Shown piece by piece: positions 9,318 through 17,672 of a stretch of 64,000 nucleotides of DNA; the first letter of the stretch is position 1; the number at the start of each line of letters is the position of its first letter. Both the position numbers and the translations under genes were made by a program. The notes under the pieces are model-generated. The model saw nothing but the letters and a program-made list of their open reading frames with translations. It was not told the DNA's origin and did not search any database. The stretch is from Rhodocyclaceae bacterium (lineage in GTDB: Bacteria > Pseudomonadota > Gammaproteobacteria > Burkholderiales > Rhodocyclaceae), in contig JAKLLG010000003.1 of assembly GCA_023150275.1 (NCBI GenBank), forward strand, positions 186,001 to 250,000. The letters are read 5' to 3'.

Positions 9318-10124
9318 TCAGCCGGCCCGCAGCCAGTGCTTCCAGGCTTCGAACACGCTTGCATCCAGCGCGGCGACGACCGGGCGCCGCCAGACATCGG
9401 CCGCATCGAAATCGTCGTTGTCGAGCGTGCTCACCTGCCCGCCGGCCTCGCGCAGGATCAGGCTGCCCGCAGCGTAGTCCCAGAGCATCTGGCCGCCATG
9501 CAGGTAGAGGTCGAGGCGGCCGGCCGCGAGATTGCACCATTCCAGCGTCGAGCAGCCGAAGTTGCGCTGCGAGTAGAAGGGTGGATCGACCGCGATGCGA
9601 TCGGCGACATCCTTTGGAATGCGCTTGAAATCGACGTCGGCAACGGCGCGCGCGAGGTCCGTCGTCACCTTGCGCAGCGGCAGGCGGCGCCCGTTGAGAT
9701 AGGCGCCGTGTCCTTCGCGGGCGTAGAACATTTCGTCGGTGATCGGGTTGTAGGTCACCGCGAGGCGGGTACGTCCCTCGCGCAGCCAGGAAACCGAGAC
9801 CGCGAACCAGGGAATGCCGTTGATGAAATTGGTGGTGCCGTCGATCGGGTCGATGCACCACAGCCCGCCGCTGCCGTTGGCCCAGCCTTCCATCTGCGCT
9901 TCGCGCGACATCTCCTCGCCGATGATCGGGCTGTTGCAAATCGCCGGCAGGCGCTCGGCGAGGTAGTGCTGGGCGGCGAGGTCCGCCTCGGAGAAGAGGC
10001 TGCCATCGTCCTTCAGGGCGTGACGGGCGCGCAGGAAACGCGGAATCACCTCCTGCTGGGCGACTTCGCGCACCAGCACGATGGCCGCATCCTGCATGCG
10101 CTTGAGCTGAGCGGTCAGCGGCAT
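9318..10124 (-). CDS. Inositol-monophosphatase family phosphatase
   Basis: A 268-residue Mg2+-dependent phosphatase. The two family signatures are complete: WCIDPIDGTTNFINGIP for metal and phosphate, and LWDYAAGSLILREAGG near the C-terminus. GEEMS supplies the first metal-binding glutamate. The frame runs much further upstream, antisense to rsmE, but ATG 10124 is preceded by AGAGGGGTGA, a strong ribosome site, and starts exactly at the first homologous residues. Substrates in this family include inositol 1-phosphate, histidinol phosphate and PAP/CysQ-type nucleotides. Sequence alone does not decide between them. Divergent from rsmE. Confidence 0.9.
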   Translation of the reverse strand: MPLTAQLKRMQDAAIVLVREVAQQEVIPRFLRARHALKDDGSLFSEADLAAQHYLAERLPAICNSPIIGEEMSREAQMEGWANGSGGLWCIDPIDGTTNFINGIPWFAVSVSWLREGRTRLAVTYNPITDEMFYAREGHGAYLNGRRLPLRKVTTDLARAVADVDFKRIPKDVADRIAVDPPFYSQRNFGCSTLEWCNLAAGRLDLYLHGGQMLWDYAAGSLILREAGGQVSTLDNDDFDAADVWRRPVVAALDASVFEAWKHWLRAG

Positions 10125-10307
10125 TGGCTCACCCCTCTCTTGTCGCTGAACGGCCAATGCTGGCCACGAAGGCGGGCTGGCGAGCACCTGCGGCGGGCGC
10201 AGCCGGGGGGCAATAAGCGGGGGTGGAGCCGTCGGCATGGCGTACCGGCGGATTTGGGGCAAACATCGGCGAAATCCAGAATTGGCGCTGTTTTCAGGGG
10301 ATATGCC

Positions 10308-10313
10308 TATAAT
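10308..10313 (+). promoter_or_regulatory. Consensus -10 element (TATAAT) close to the rsmE start
   Basis: A perfect TATAAT ends only six bases before the rsmE ATG. A transcript starting the usual 6-8 bases downstream would begin at or within the start codon, giving a leaderless mRNA. No good -35 hexamer lies at 16-18 bases spacing (TTGGCG at 10282 is 20 bases away). Confidence 0.5.
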
Positions 10314-10319
10314 ACCACG

Positions 10320-11087
10320 ATGGGTTTTCCGCGCTTTTTCTGCCCCGGGCCGCTGTCGGCCGGCGCCACGGTCTGTCTGCCTGAAGGGGCGGCGCATCAT
10401 GCCGCGCGTGCCTTGCGGCTTGGTCTTGGTGATGCGGTCACGCTGTTCGACGGCGTCGGCGGCGAGTATTCGGGACGCATCGCGGCCATCGCGAAGAACC
10501 GCGTCGAGGTCGCCCTGGCGGCGGCTTCGGCAGTCGAGCGGGAGTCGCCGCTGTACATTGTTCTGGCGCAGGCGCTGCAGGCTGGCGAGAAGATGGATCT
10601 GACGGTGCAGAAAGCCGTCGAGCTTGGGGTGGCGGCGGTCCAGCCGCTCGCCAGCCGGCGCAGTGTCGTGCGCCTTGCCGGTGAGCGCGCGCAACGGCGC
10701 GTGGCGCACTGGCGCGGCGTGGTTGTCTCCGCCTGCGAACAGTGCGGGCGCAATCGCCTGCCGGCAGTTGGGGAGGTCATGCCGCTTGAAGACTGGCTGG
10801 CAACGCTCGGCCCGTTGGCGCCGGGCGAGTTGCGTCTGCTGCTGGCACCCGGCGCGGCGCATGCGCTGCACGAGTTGCCGCCGCCCGGGCGCGTGTCGCT
10901 GCTGATCGGCGCCGAGGGCGGGCTTGACCCGCAGGAACAGGCCGCCGCGCTTGGCGCCGGGTTTGTCGCGGTGCGCCTCGGGCCGCGCGTGTTGCGCACC
11001 GAAACCGCAGGCCTGGCGGCGCTGGCAGCGCTGCAGGCGGTGTGGGGAGATTTCAGGGAAGGATCAGGGGGAGAGAGCCATGTTTGA
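10320..11087 (+). CDS. rsmE: 16S rRNA (uracil-1498-N3)-methyltransferase
   Basis: SPOUT-class methyltransferase that methylates U1498 of 16S rRNA in the small subunit, using S-adenosylmethionine. The protein is 255 residues, the usual length. The PUA-like N-terminus carries GAAHHAARALRLGLGD. The knot region shows LAQALQAGEKMDLTVQKAVE, the LLIGAEGGLDPQE SAM loop, and a C-terminal RLGPRVLRTETAGLAAL, all hallmarks of RsmE. ATG 10320 is chosen because homologous sequence (MGFPRFF) starts there; the frame is open further upstream only by chance. Its last eight bases overlap the polyphosphate:AMP phosphotransferase gene. Confidence 0.95.
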   Translation: MGFPRFFCPGPLSAGATVCLPEGAAHHAARALRLGLGDAVTLFDGVGGEYSGRIAAIAKNRVEVALAAASAVERESPLYIVLAQALQAGEKMDLTVQKAVELGVAAVQPLASRRSVVRLAGERAQRRVAHWRGVVVSACEQCGRNRLPAVGEVMPLEDWLATLGPLAPGELRLLLAPGAAHALHELPPPGRVSLLIGAEGGLDPQEQAAALGAGFVAVRLGPRVLRTETAGLAALAALQAVWGDFREGSGGESHV

Positions 11088-12567
11088 ATCCGCGGAACTG
11101 GGGCATCGCATCGATCGCAAGACCTTCGAGAAGGAGGTGGCGAAGCTGCGCGCCGAATTACTCGATGTGCAGTACGACCTGTTGCAGAAGCGTGATTTTC
11201 CGGTGGTCATCCTCGTCAGCGGCGTGGATGGCAGTGGCAAGAGCGAGACGATCAACCTGCTCTACTCGTGGATGGACCCGCGCCACATCTCGACGCTCGC
11301 CTTCTCGTCGCCGACCGACGAGGAACGCGAGCGCCCCTTCATGTGGCGCTACTGGCGGGCACTGCCGCCGAAGGGCAAGGTCGGTATCTTCGCCGGATCG
11401 TGGTATTCGCAGCCGATTGCCGACCGCATCTCGAAGAAGATGAAGCGCGCCGAGATGGAGGAGGTCCTCGACGAGATCAACCGCTTCGAGGAAATGCTGG
11501 TGAACGAAGGCGCGCTGGTGCTCAAGTTCTGGTTCCACCTCTCCAAGGATGCGCAAAAGGTACGCCTGAAGGCGATGGAGAAAGATCCGCGCACCGCGTG
11601 GCGGGTGACCAAGGCGAGCTGGGCTCGCCTGAAGACCTACGACGATCTGCAGGTTGTCGCCGGCCACGTGCTGCGCGTGACCAACACCGCGCATGCGCCG
11701 TGGATCATCATCGAGGGCACCGACGACAACTACCGTTCCCTTACCGTCGGCCATGTCGTCCGCGACGCGATCACCCGGCGCCTGGCGCAGACCGGCAAGA
11801 CCTCGGTGCCGGTGGCGCCGCCGATCGTTGCCGCGATCGACAAGCGGACAGTGCTCTCCGAGCTTGATCTTTCCAGGGCCTTGGAGAAAAAGGCCTACGA
11901 GAAGGAGCTTGCCAAGTGGCAGGGCAAGTTGTCGCAGCTGATGCGCGATCCCCGCTTCCAGCAGAACCATTCGCTGATCCTTGCCTTCGAAGGCTCTGAT
12001 GCCGCCGGCAAGGGCGGAACCATCCGCCGCGTCGTCGAGGCGATGGATGCGCGCCAGTACCAGATCGTGCCAGTCGCTGCACCGACCGACGAGGAGCGCG
12101 CGCAACCGTATCTATGGCGCTTCTGGCGGCACGTGCCGCGCCGCGGGCGGGTGACGATCTTCGACCGCACCTGGTACGGCCGCGTGCTGGTCGAGCGCAT
12201 CGAGGGTTTCTGCGACGAGGATGACTGGCTGCGCGCCTATGCCGAGATCAACGATTTCGAGCATGCGCTGGTGCAGGCCGGGGCCATCGTCATCAAATTC
12301 TGGCTGCAGGTGAGCAAGGAAGAGCAGCTGAAGCGCTTCAAGGAGCGCGAGAAAACCGAATTCAAGCGCTTCAAGATCACCGAGGAAGACTGGCGCAACC
12401 GCGAGAAGTGGGATGCCTACGCGCAGGCGGTGTGCGACATGGTCGAGCGCACTTCGACCGGGCGTTCGCCGTGGACGCTGGTCGAAGCCAACGACAAGAA
12501 CCACGCGCGGGTGAAAGTCCTGCGCACCATCTGCGAGCGCCTGGAGCGCGTACTGGAGGGCAAATGA
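11080..12567 (+). CDS. pap: Polyphosphate:AMP phosphotransferase (two-domain PPK2)
   Basis: Transfers phosphate from polyphosphate to AMP, making ADP (class II PPK2, two fused kinase domains, 495 residues). Each half has a P-loop: SGVDGSGKSE (about 43-52) and EGSDAAGKGG (about 306-315). The C-terminal half keeps the Walker B DRTWYGR, whereas the N-terminal half has FAGSWYSQP with Ala replacing the catalytic Asp. This fits the known picture that the C-terminal domain is catalytic. ATG 11080 overlaps rsmE by eight bases and has AGGGGGAGAGAG upstream. The stop overlaps the argA start (ATGA). With PPK2 kinases elsewhere in the window it can recycle AMP using stored polyphosphate. Confidence 0.93.
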   Translation: MFESAELGHRIDRKTFEKEVAKLRAELLDVQYDLLQKRDFPVVILVSGVDGSGKSETINLLYSWMDPRHISTLAFSSPTDEERERPFMWRYWRALPPKGKVGIFAGSWYSQPIADRISKKMKRAEMEEVLDEINRFEEMLVNEGALVLKFWFHLSKDAQKVRLKAMEKDPRTAWRVTKASWARLKTYDDLQVVAGHVLRVTNTAHAPWIIIEGTDDNYRSLTVGHVVRDAITRRLAQTGKTSVPVAPPIVAAIDKRTVLSELDLSRALEKKAYEKELAKWQGKLSQLMRDPRFQQNHSLILAFEGSDAAGKGGTIRRVVEAMDARQYQIVPVAAPTDEERAQPYLWRFWRHVPRRGRVTIFDRTWYGRVLVERIEGFCDEDDWLRAYAEINDFEHALVQAGAIVIKFWLQVSKEEQLKRFKEREKTEFKRFKITEEDWRNREKWDAYAQAVCDMVERTSTGRSPWTLVEANDKNHARVKVLRTICERLERVLEGK

Positions 12568-13988
12568 GTCAGCAAGGCAGCGGCGGCAGTTCCGCCGCGC
12601 AATCGGTGGGGCAATCGGCCGCGCATTCGGGAGCGCATTCGGGAGCGCATTCGGGGGCGCATTCGGGGGCGCAGTCAGCCGCGCAGCCAGCCGATTTCGT
12701 GGCCTGGTTCCGCTCGGTCGCACCCTATGTGAACCTCTTCCGCGGCAAGACCTTCGTCGTTGCCTTCGGCGGCAAGGCGATCCAGGGGCCGCTCGCATGG
12801 ACGCTGGCCTACGACGTGAACCTGCTCGCCGCGCTCGGCATCCGCCTCGTGCTGGTGCATGGCGCGCGGCCGCAGATCGAGGAAGAGCTGCGCGAGAAGG
12901 GGCTCGAATCGAAGTACCACGGCCGCTACCGCGTCACCGACGCAGCCGCGCTCGACTGCGTGATCGATGCCGTCGGCAGCGTCTACCTCGAACTCGAAGC
13001 GCTGCTCTCGCAGGGGCTGCCCGATACGCCGATGGCCAACAGCACGATCCGCGTCATCGGCGGCAACTTCATTACCGCTCGCCCGGTCGGCATCATCGAC
13101 GGCGTCGACCTGCAGTACGCCGGTGCCGTGCGCAAGGTGGATGCCGAGGGCATTCGCGCCCAGCTCGGGCTCGGCAACATCGTGCTGCTCTCCTGCATGG
13201 GCACCAGCCCGACCGGCGAGAGCTTCAACCTCGCCATGGAAGAAGTTGCCGAGGCGGCGGCGGTTGCGCTCAACGCCGACAAGCTGGTCTTCCTCTCCGA
13301 CAGCCGTGGTGTCACCGACATCGACGGCGCCCTGCTCGACGAACTCACGATGGATGCCGCCGAACGGCTGTGCGGCATCGGCGACTGGCTGTCGTCCGAC
13401 CTCAAGCGCTATCTTCCCTGTGCCGTCCGGGCCAGCCGTGCCGGCGTCGGCCGCGTGCATGTGATCGGCTACGACGAGGATGGCACGCTGCTGCGCGAAC
13501 TGTTCTCGCGTGATGGCGTCGGCACCGTGATCAGCCGCGAGTCGCTGGAAAAACTGCGCGATGCGCGGCCGGACGACATTGGCGGCCTGATCGCGCTGAT
13601 CGAACCGCTGGAAGAGGAGGGCACCCTGGTGCGCCGCGAGCGCGACCTGCTCGAACGCGAGATCGGTCGCTTCTCGGTGGTCGAGCACGACGGGCTGATC
13701 GTTGGCTGCGCGGCGCTCTATCCCTACGGTGATGGGCAGGCCGAGCTCGCCTGCCTCGCCGTGCATCCGAATTACCGGCGCTGGGGCTACGGCGAGCAAC
13801 TGATGAAACGCATCGAGGTGCGCGCGCGCGAAGCGGGCATCAAGCGCCTGTTCGTGCTCACCACGCGCACCGCGCACTGGTTCATCGAGCGCGGTTTTGC
13901 CGAAAAGACGGTGGACGAACTGCCCGACGAGAAACGGCTGGTCTACAACCTGCAGCGGCGTTCGAAGGTGTTCGCCAAATCGATCTGA
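12564..13988 (+). CDS. argA: Amino-acid N-acetyltransferase (N-acetylglutamate synthase)
   Basis: First step of arginine synthesis: acetyl-CoA plus glutamate to N-acetylglutamate. The 474 residues comprise an amino-acid-kinase-like domain (about 55-330; [31 protein letters not shown]) that normally binds feedback arginine, and a C-terminal GNAT domain (about 345-470; [18 protein letters not shown] is the acetyl-CoA loop). ATG 12564 overlaps the previous stop (ATGA). The first 45 residues are unusual: a Ser/Ala/Gly/His/Gln low-complexity leader made of a GAHS repeat, not needed for the fold. A later start is possible, but none with better support was found. Translation coupling to a polyphosphate enzyme gene is curious and may be incidental. 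Confidence 0.92.
   Translation: MSQQGSGGSSAAQSVGQSAAHSGAHSGAHSGAHSGAQSAAQPADFVAWFRSVAPYVNLFRGKTFVVAFGGKAIQGPLAWTLAYDVNLLAALGIRLVLVHGARPQIEEELREKGLESKYHGRYRVTDAAALDCVIDAVGSVYLELEALLSQGLPDTPMANSTIRVIGGNFITARPVGIIDGVDLQYAGAVRKVDAEGIRAQLGLGNIVLLSCMGTSPTGESFNLAMEEVAEAAAVALNADKLVFLSDSRGVTDIDGALLDELTMDAAERLCGIGDWLSSDLKRYLPCAVRASRAGVGRVHVIGYDEDGTLLRELFSRDGVGTVISRESLEKLRDARPDDIGGLIALIEPLEEEGTLVRRERDLLEREIGRFSVVEHDGLIVGCAALYPYGDGQAELACLAVHPNYRRWGYGEQLMKRIEVRAREAGIKRLFVLTTRTAHWFIERGFAEKTVDELPDEKRLVYNLQRRSKVFAKSI
12621..12668 (+). repeat. Four tandem 12-bp units inside argA
   Basis: Four consecutive copies of GCGCATTCGGGR (R = A, A, G, G), followed by a diverged fifth unit at 12669. It encodes a (G/S)AHS repeat in the N-terminal leader of ArgA. 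Units of 12 bases keep the frame whatever the copy number, so length variation between strains would be tolerated. Confidence 0.9.
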
Positions 13989-13998
13989 GCGCCTCGGC

Positions 13999-14004
13999 TA
14001 TAAT
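13999..14004 (+). promoter_or_regulatory. -10 element (TATAAT) for the yggX-type gene
   Basis: A perfect TATAAT 36 bases upstream of the ATG at 14041, in the short gap after argA, leaving room for a normal leader. The -35 region overlaps the argA end and is poor, suggesting an activator or a weak extended promoter. TGGAG just before the ATG serves as ribosome site. Confidence 0.5.
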
Positions 14005-14040
14005 CGCCACGTTTCCGATCGCACTTACTGGAGTATTTCA

Positions 14041-14313
14041 ATGGCACGTACCGTCAATTGCGTGAAGCTCGGCCGCGAGGCCGAAGGCATGGATTTCCCC
14101 CCGATGCCCGGCGAACTGGGCAAGAAGCTGTTCGAGACCGTCTCGAAGGAAGCCTGGGCGCAGTGGATCCGCATGCAGACGATGATCATCAACGAAAATC
14201 GCCTGAACCTCGCCGATGCGGCGCACCGCAAGTATCTCGCCGAGCAGGTCGAGAAACACTTTTTCGGCGATGGCGCCGATCAGGTGCAGGGCTACGTGCC
14301 GCCGAAAGCCTGA
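14041..14313 (+). CDS. yggX: Fe(2+)-trafficking / oxidative damage protection protein (YggX family)
   Basis: A 90-residue cytoplasmic protein of the YggX family, proposed to carry or protect ferrous iron for Fe-S clusters and to limit oxidative damage. The N-terminus [13 protein letters not shown] holds the single conserved Cys. [25 protein letters not shown] and the C-terminal FFG...GYVPP are the family signatures. Length is normal. It has its own TATAAT promoter and is closed by a strong intrinsic terminator, so it is a monocistronic unit between argA and the minus-strand DUF1330/rpiA genes. Confidence 0.95.
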   Translation: MARTVNCVKLGREAEGMDFPPMPGELGKKLFETVSKEAWAQWIRMQTMIINENRLNLADAAHRKYLAEQVEKHFFGDGADQVQGYVPPKA

Positions 14314-14338
14314 AGCCTGATTTCCGCGCTTGATACGC

Positions 14339-14369
14339 AAAAAGCCCGCCGGGGTTCGGCGGGCTTTTT
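14339..14369. terminator. Bidirectional intrinsic terminator
   Basis: Perfect inverted repeat AAAAAGCCCGCC / GGCGGGCTTTTT with a 7-base loop (GGGGTTC). The T-tract on the plus strand ends the yggX-type transcript, and the A-tract gives a T-tract on the other strand for the convergent DUF1330 gene. Confidence 0.9.
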
Positions 14370-14429
14370 TGTGGTGTGTTCGATCTACAGCGGAGGCCGT
14401 CCGCGTTTGGCGGCAGTCACCTGGAGCGG

Positions 14430-14717
14430 TCACGATTCATAGGAAATCAAGACCACGTCCGCGGCGAGCAAGCGCAGCGGAATCAGCGACTGGTAGGCAG
14501 CGGACGAGAACCAGGCATTCGCCGCCGATACACTCGGGAAGCGGATCACGACAATGTCCGAGTGGGGGGTCTCACCGGCAAACGTGGCGACCTTCTTGCC
14601 GCGAAAGACGAGCTCGCCGCCCCAAGGGGCAACAGTCTCCGGGACTTTGCTTCGATACTCGGCCCACAGCGCAGGATCTTTGACGGTGATGTGGCCGACA
14701 ATATAGGCGTCACTCAT
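14430..14717 (-). CDS. DUF1330-family protein
   Basis: A 95-residue dimeric alpha-beta-barrel protein. MSDAYIVGHITVKDPALWAE at the start, GGELVFRG, and the stretch IVVIRFPSVSAANAWFSSAA followed by YQSLIPLR are typical of DUF1330, a family related to ferredoxin-like barrel enzymes and monooxygenases, without a settled function. The frame is open 34 codons upstream of 14717, but homology begins at this ATG. It lies downstream of rpiA on the same strand with a 113-base gap and shares the bidirectional terminator with the yggX-type gene. Confidence 0.85.
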   Translation of the reverse strand: MSDAYIVGHITVKDPALWAEYRSKVPETVAPWGGELVFRGKKVATFAGETPHSDIVVIRFPSVSAANAWFSSAAYQSLIPLRLLAADVVLISYES

Positions 14718-14830
14718 ATGCAAGGGTTCCGGAAAGCGTTGATCGAAGGATTCAGGCAGTACCCGGCAGGGCTCGCGGAATGACCGTGGCGGCAGCTTTC
14801 CCGCGTCTGGCCGACACATACTCCTGATCG

Positions 14831-15493
14831 TCAGGGCTTCGTATAAACCCGCACCCCCTCCACCGCTCCAAGCAGCAGCACATCCGCCCCGCGCAGCGCG
14901 AACAAACCGTTCGTCACGACGCCGACGATCTGGTTGATCTCGGCTTCCAGCAGCGCTGGTTCGGTAATCGTCAGGCCGTGCACGTCGAGGATCAGGTTGC
15001 CGTTGTCGGTGACGAAGCCTTCGCGAAGTTTCGGGGTGCCGCCCAGTTTGACCAGCTGGCGGGCGACGTGGGCGCGGGCCATCGGGATCACCTCCACCGG
15101 CAGCGGGAAGCGGCCCATCACGTCCACCTTCTTCGAGGCGTCGGCGATGCAGACGAACTTCGTTGCCACGGCGGCGACGATCTTCTCGCGGGTGAGCGCG
15201 CCGCCGCCGCCCTTGATCATGTGCAGGCGAGCATTCACTTCGTCGGCGCCATCCACGTACACAGGAATTTCGCTGACGTCATTGAGGTCGAGCACCTTGA
15301 TGCCGTGGCCTTCGAGGCGCATCTTCGTGGCTTCCGAACTGGCGACGGCGCCGGGAATGCGGTCCTTCATGCCGGCGAGCGCGTCGATGAAGAAGTTGGC
15401 GGTCGAACCGGTGCCGACGCCGACGATGGCATCCGGAACGACGTGGGCGAGGGCGGCCTGGGCGACGGCCTGTTTCATTTCATCCTGGGTCAT
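14831..15493 (-). CDS. rpiA: Ribose-5-phosphate isomerase A
   Basis: Interconverts ribose 5-phosphate and ribulose 5-phosphate (pentose phosphate pathway; also supplies phosphoribulokinase substrate). 220 residues, normal length. [15 protein letters not shown] is the phosphate-binding loop, YVDGADEVN holds the catalytic Asp residues and [14 protein letters not shown] the catalytic Glu/Lys region. Start MTQDEMKQ at 15493. It is divergent from pstS with a 158-base gap that holds the Pho box, so a PhoB effect on rpiA is conceivable but not shown. Confidence 0.96.
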   Translation of the reverse strand: MTQDEMKQAVAQAALAHVVPDAIVGVGTGSTANFFIDALAGMKDRIPGAVASSEATKMRLEGHGIKVLDLNDVSEIPVYVDGADEVNARLHMIKGGGGALTREKIVAAVATKFVCIADASKKVDVMGRFPLPVEVIPMARAHVARQLVKLGGTPKLREGFVTDNGNLILDVHGLTITEPALLEAEINQIVGVVTNGLFALRGADVLLLGAVEGVRVYTKP

Positions 15494-15550
15494 GGCGGGG
15501 GTCTCGGAGGGGGTCGATGAAAAACAGCCGCCATTCTACCGCCGGGCGAA

Positions 15551-15578
15551 TTGTTACAGTCTGTCATCCGGTTGTAAC
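15551..15578 (+). promoter_or_regulatory. Pho box upstream of pstS
   Basis: Three phased heptamers resembling the PhoB half-site CTGTCAT: TTGTTAC (15551), CTGTCAT (15561, exact) and TTGTAAC (15572), spaced 10 and 11 bases. The array ends 73 bases before the pstS ATG. Location upstream of the pst operon and the presence of phoBR in the same cluster support PhoB activation under phosphate limitation. Confidence 0.8.
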
Positions 15579-15651
15579 ATTCAACGCGCACACTCGCCTC
15601 CGCTACGTCCCCTGGCGTTTGCCCGAATCTTTCCAAAGGAGTGTGAAGCCC

Positions 15652-16647
15652 ATGTTCAATCCGTCCAAGCTCGCCCTGGCCCTTGCCGGCGTTTCGCTGT
15701 TCGCTGCCGGTGCCGCCCAGGCACAAGTCATCAAGATCGACGGTTCTTCCACCGTCTACCCGATCACCGAGGCGGTTGCCGAGGAATTCCAGAAGGCCAA
15801 GAAGAACGCGATCAAGGTCACGGTCGGCATTTCTGGCACCGGCGGCGGCTTCAAGAAGTTCTGCCGTGGCGAAACCGATTTTTCGAACGCCTCGCGTCCG
15901 ATCACCGCGAAGGAAATGGAGGACTGCAAGGCCGCCGGCGTCGAGTACATCGAGATGCCGGTCGCCTTCGATGCGCTGACCGTCGTCATCAACCCGAAGA
16001 ATACCTTCCTCAAGGAAGGCAAGGTCGATGAGCTGAAGAAGATGTGGGAACCGGCCGCGCAGGGCCAGATCACCAAGTGGAACCAGATCAACCCGGCCTA
16101 CCCGGATGCGCCGCTCAAGCTCTTCGGCGCCGGCGCCGACTCGGGCACCTTCGAGTACTTCACCGAAGCCATCGTCGGCAAGGCCAAGTCCTCGCGCGGC
16201 GACTACACCGCCTCGGAAGACGACAACGTGCTGGTGCAGGGTGTCTCGCGTGACGTGAATGCCGTCGGCTACTTCGGCTACGCCTACTACGCCGAGAACG
16301 CCGGCAAGCTGAAGGCGCTGCCGATCGTCAATCCGAAGACCGGCAAGGCCGTCGAGCCTTCCGCCGCCAACGTCGAGAACGGCTCCTACCAGCCGCTGTC
16401 GCGCCCGATCTTCGTCTATGTCAAGGCCAAGTCGCTGGAGAAGCCCGAGGTCAAGGAATTCGTCGAGTTCTACATGAAGCACGGCGCCAAGCTGACCAAG
16501 GAAGTGAAGTACGTGCCGCTGCCGGCTGCTGCCTACACCGGCAACCTCGAGCACGTTGCCAAGAAGAAGATCGGTACCGTGTTCGGCGGCAAGAACGAAG
16601 TCGGCATCACCATCGAAGATCTGATGAAGCGCGAAGCGAAGATGTAA
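15652..16647 (+). CDS. pstS: Phosphate ABC transporter substrate-binding protein
   Basis: Periplasmic phosphate-binding protein feeding the PstCAB importer. 331 residues with a Sec signal peptide (about 1-24, cut after AQA). [36 protein letters not shown] and NASRPI supply the phosphate-ligating loops. The signal peptide lacks a lipobox, so the mature protein is soluble. ATG 15652 follows AAAGGAG. This PstS type is the longer variant with a C-terminal extension (about 300-331). It is separated from pstC by a hairpin that may favour higher PstS than permease levels. Under Pho-box control. Confidence 0.95.
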   Translation: MFNPSKLALALAGVSLFAAGAAQAQVIKIDGSSTVYPITEAVAEEFQKAKKNAIKVTVGISGTGGGFKKFCRGETDFSNASRPITAKEMEDCKAAGVEYIEMPVAFDALTVVINPKNTFLKEGKVDELKKMWEPAAQGQITKWNQINPAYPDAPLKLFGAGADSGTFEYFTEAIVGKAKSSRGDYTASEDDNVLVQGVSRDVNAVGYFGYAYYAENAGKLKALPIVNPKTGKAVEPSAANVENGSYQPLSRPIFVYVKAKSLEKPEVKEFVEFYMKHGAKLTKEVKYVPLPAAAYTGNLEHVAKKKIGTVFGGKNEVGITIEDLMKREAKM

Positions 16648-16681
16648 TTCTGTGCACCGGTGCCAGTGGCGCCGGTCTTCA

Positions 16682-16708
16682 GGCGCCGGCTCCATGCGGG
16701 CCGGCGCC
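16682..16708 (+). other. Perfect 9-bp stem-loop between pstS and pstC
   Basis: GGCGCCGGC / GCCGGCGCC with a 9-base loop (TCCATGCGG), 35 bases after the pstS stop and with no T-tract. It probably stabilises the 3' end of processed pstS mRNA or attenuates readthrough, giving more binding protein than permease. Confidence 0.6.
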
Positions 16709-16735
16709 GCTTCGCAACCGGAAGGCAACATTGCC

Positions 16736-17671
16736 ATGAATACTGCCATCATGACCGAAACGCATACCATCAGCGACCGACTCTCCAAGAACGTGATGCG
16801 CAACGTGACCGAGCGCATCATCGAGGGTCTGCTGTTCGCTGCCGCTGCCGTCTCCGTGCTGACCACGGTGGGCATCGTCTACGTGCTCGTTTCCGAGTCG
16901 ATCCATTTCTTCCAGAACGTCAGCATCGTCGACTTTCTGACCGACACGCAGTGGACGCCGTTGTTCGACGACGCCCACTTCGGCATCTCGGTGCTCATCT
17001 CGGGTACCGTCGTGTCGTCCGCCGTCGCGCTGGCGGTGGCGATCCCGATGGGCACGGTGATCGCGATCTATCTTTCGGAATTCGCCAACGGCAAGGTGCG
17101 CGAACTCGCCAAGCCGATCCTCGAAATGCTCGGCGGCATTCCGACCATCGTCTTTGGCTACTTCGCGCTGCTGATCGTGACCCCGATCCTGCAGAAGATT
17201 TTTCCCGAACTGCCGGGCTTCTCGCTGCTCTCCGCCGGCCTTGTCATGGGCATCATGATCGTGCCCTACGTTGCCTCGCTCTCCGAGGATGCGATGCGCG
17301 CGGTGCCGATGAGCCTGCGTGAAGGCGCCTACGCCATGGGCTCAACACGGCTCTATACGGCGATCCACGTCGTCGTGCCGGCCGCCTTTTCCGGGCTTGC
17401 CGCTTCCTATATCCTCGGCATCTCGCGCGCCGTCGGCGAAACGATGATTCTCGCCGTGGCCGCCGGCATGCAGCCTAACCTCACGTGGAACCCGATGGAA
17501 CCCGCCGCGACGATCACTTCGTTCATCGTCCAGGTGGCGCTCGGCGATCTGCCGCACGGTTCGATCGGCTATCAGACCATCTTCGCTGCCGGCCTGACGC
17601 TGTTGTTGATCACGCTGGTGTTCAACATCCTTGGCCAGTGGCTGCGTCGCAAGTATCGGGAGAACTACTGA
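16736..17671 (+). CDS. pstC: Phosphate ABC transporter permease
   Basis: Inner-membrane permease of the Pst importer, 311 residues with six predicted spans, the first at about 32-57 (LLFAAAAVSVLTTVGIVYVL). The ABC-coupling EAA-type loop follows the core (YAMGSTRLYTAIHVVVPAAF...GISRAVGETMI). ATG 16736 is chosen for the natural start MNTAIMTETH; the frame is open 28 codons upstream across the hairpin. The stop is one base before the pstA ATG, so translation is probably coupled. Forms a heterodimer with PstA. Confidence 0.94.
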   Translation: MNTAIMTETHTISDRLSKNVMRNVTERIIEGLLFAAAAVSVLTTVGIVYVLVSESIHFFQNVSIVDFLTDTQWTPLFDDAHFGISVLISGTVVSSAVALAVAIPMGTVIAIYLSEFANGKVRELAKPILEMLGGIPTIVFGYFALLIVTPILQKIFPELPGFSLLSAGLVMGIMIVPYVASLSEDAMRAVPMSLREGAYAMGSTRLYTAIHVVVPAAFSGLAASYILGISRAVGETMILAVAAGMQPNLTWNPMEPAATITSFIVQVALGDLPHGSIGYQTIFAAGLTLLLITLVFNILGQWLRRKYRENY

Positions 17672-17672
17672 A

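Noticed and set aside
10125-10871. Long N-terminal extension of the inositol-phosphatase frame across rsmE
   Set aside because: Antisense to rsmE; a strong ribosome site and family start are at 10124.
12564-12700. ArgA leader as a signal peptide
   Set aside because: It is hydrophilic His/Ser/Gln repeat without a hydrophobic core.
15490-16875. 461-codon open frame antisense to pstS
   Set aside because: Antisense to a clear PstS and across the Pho box; no motif.
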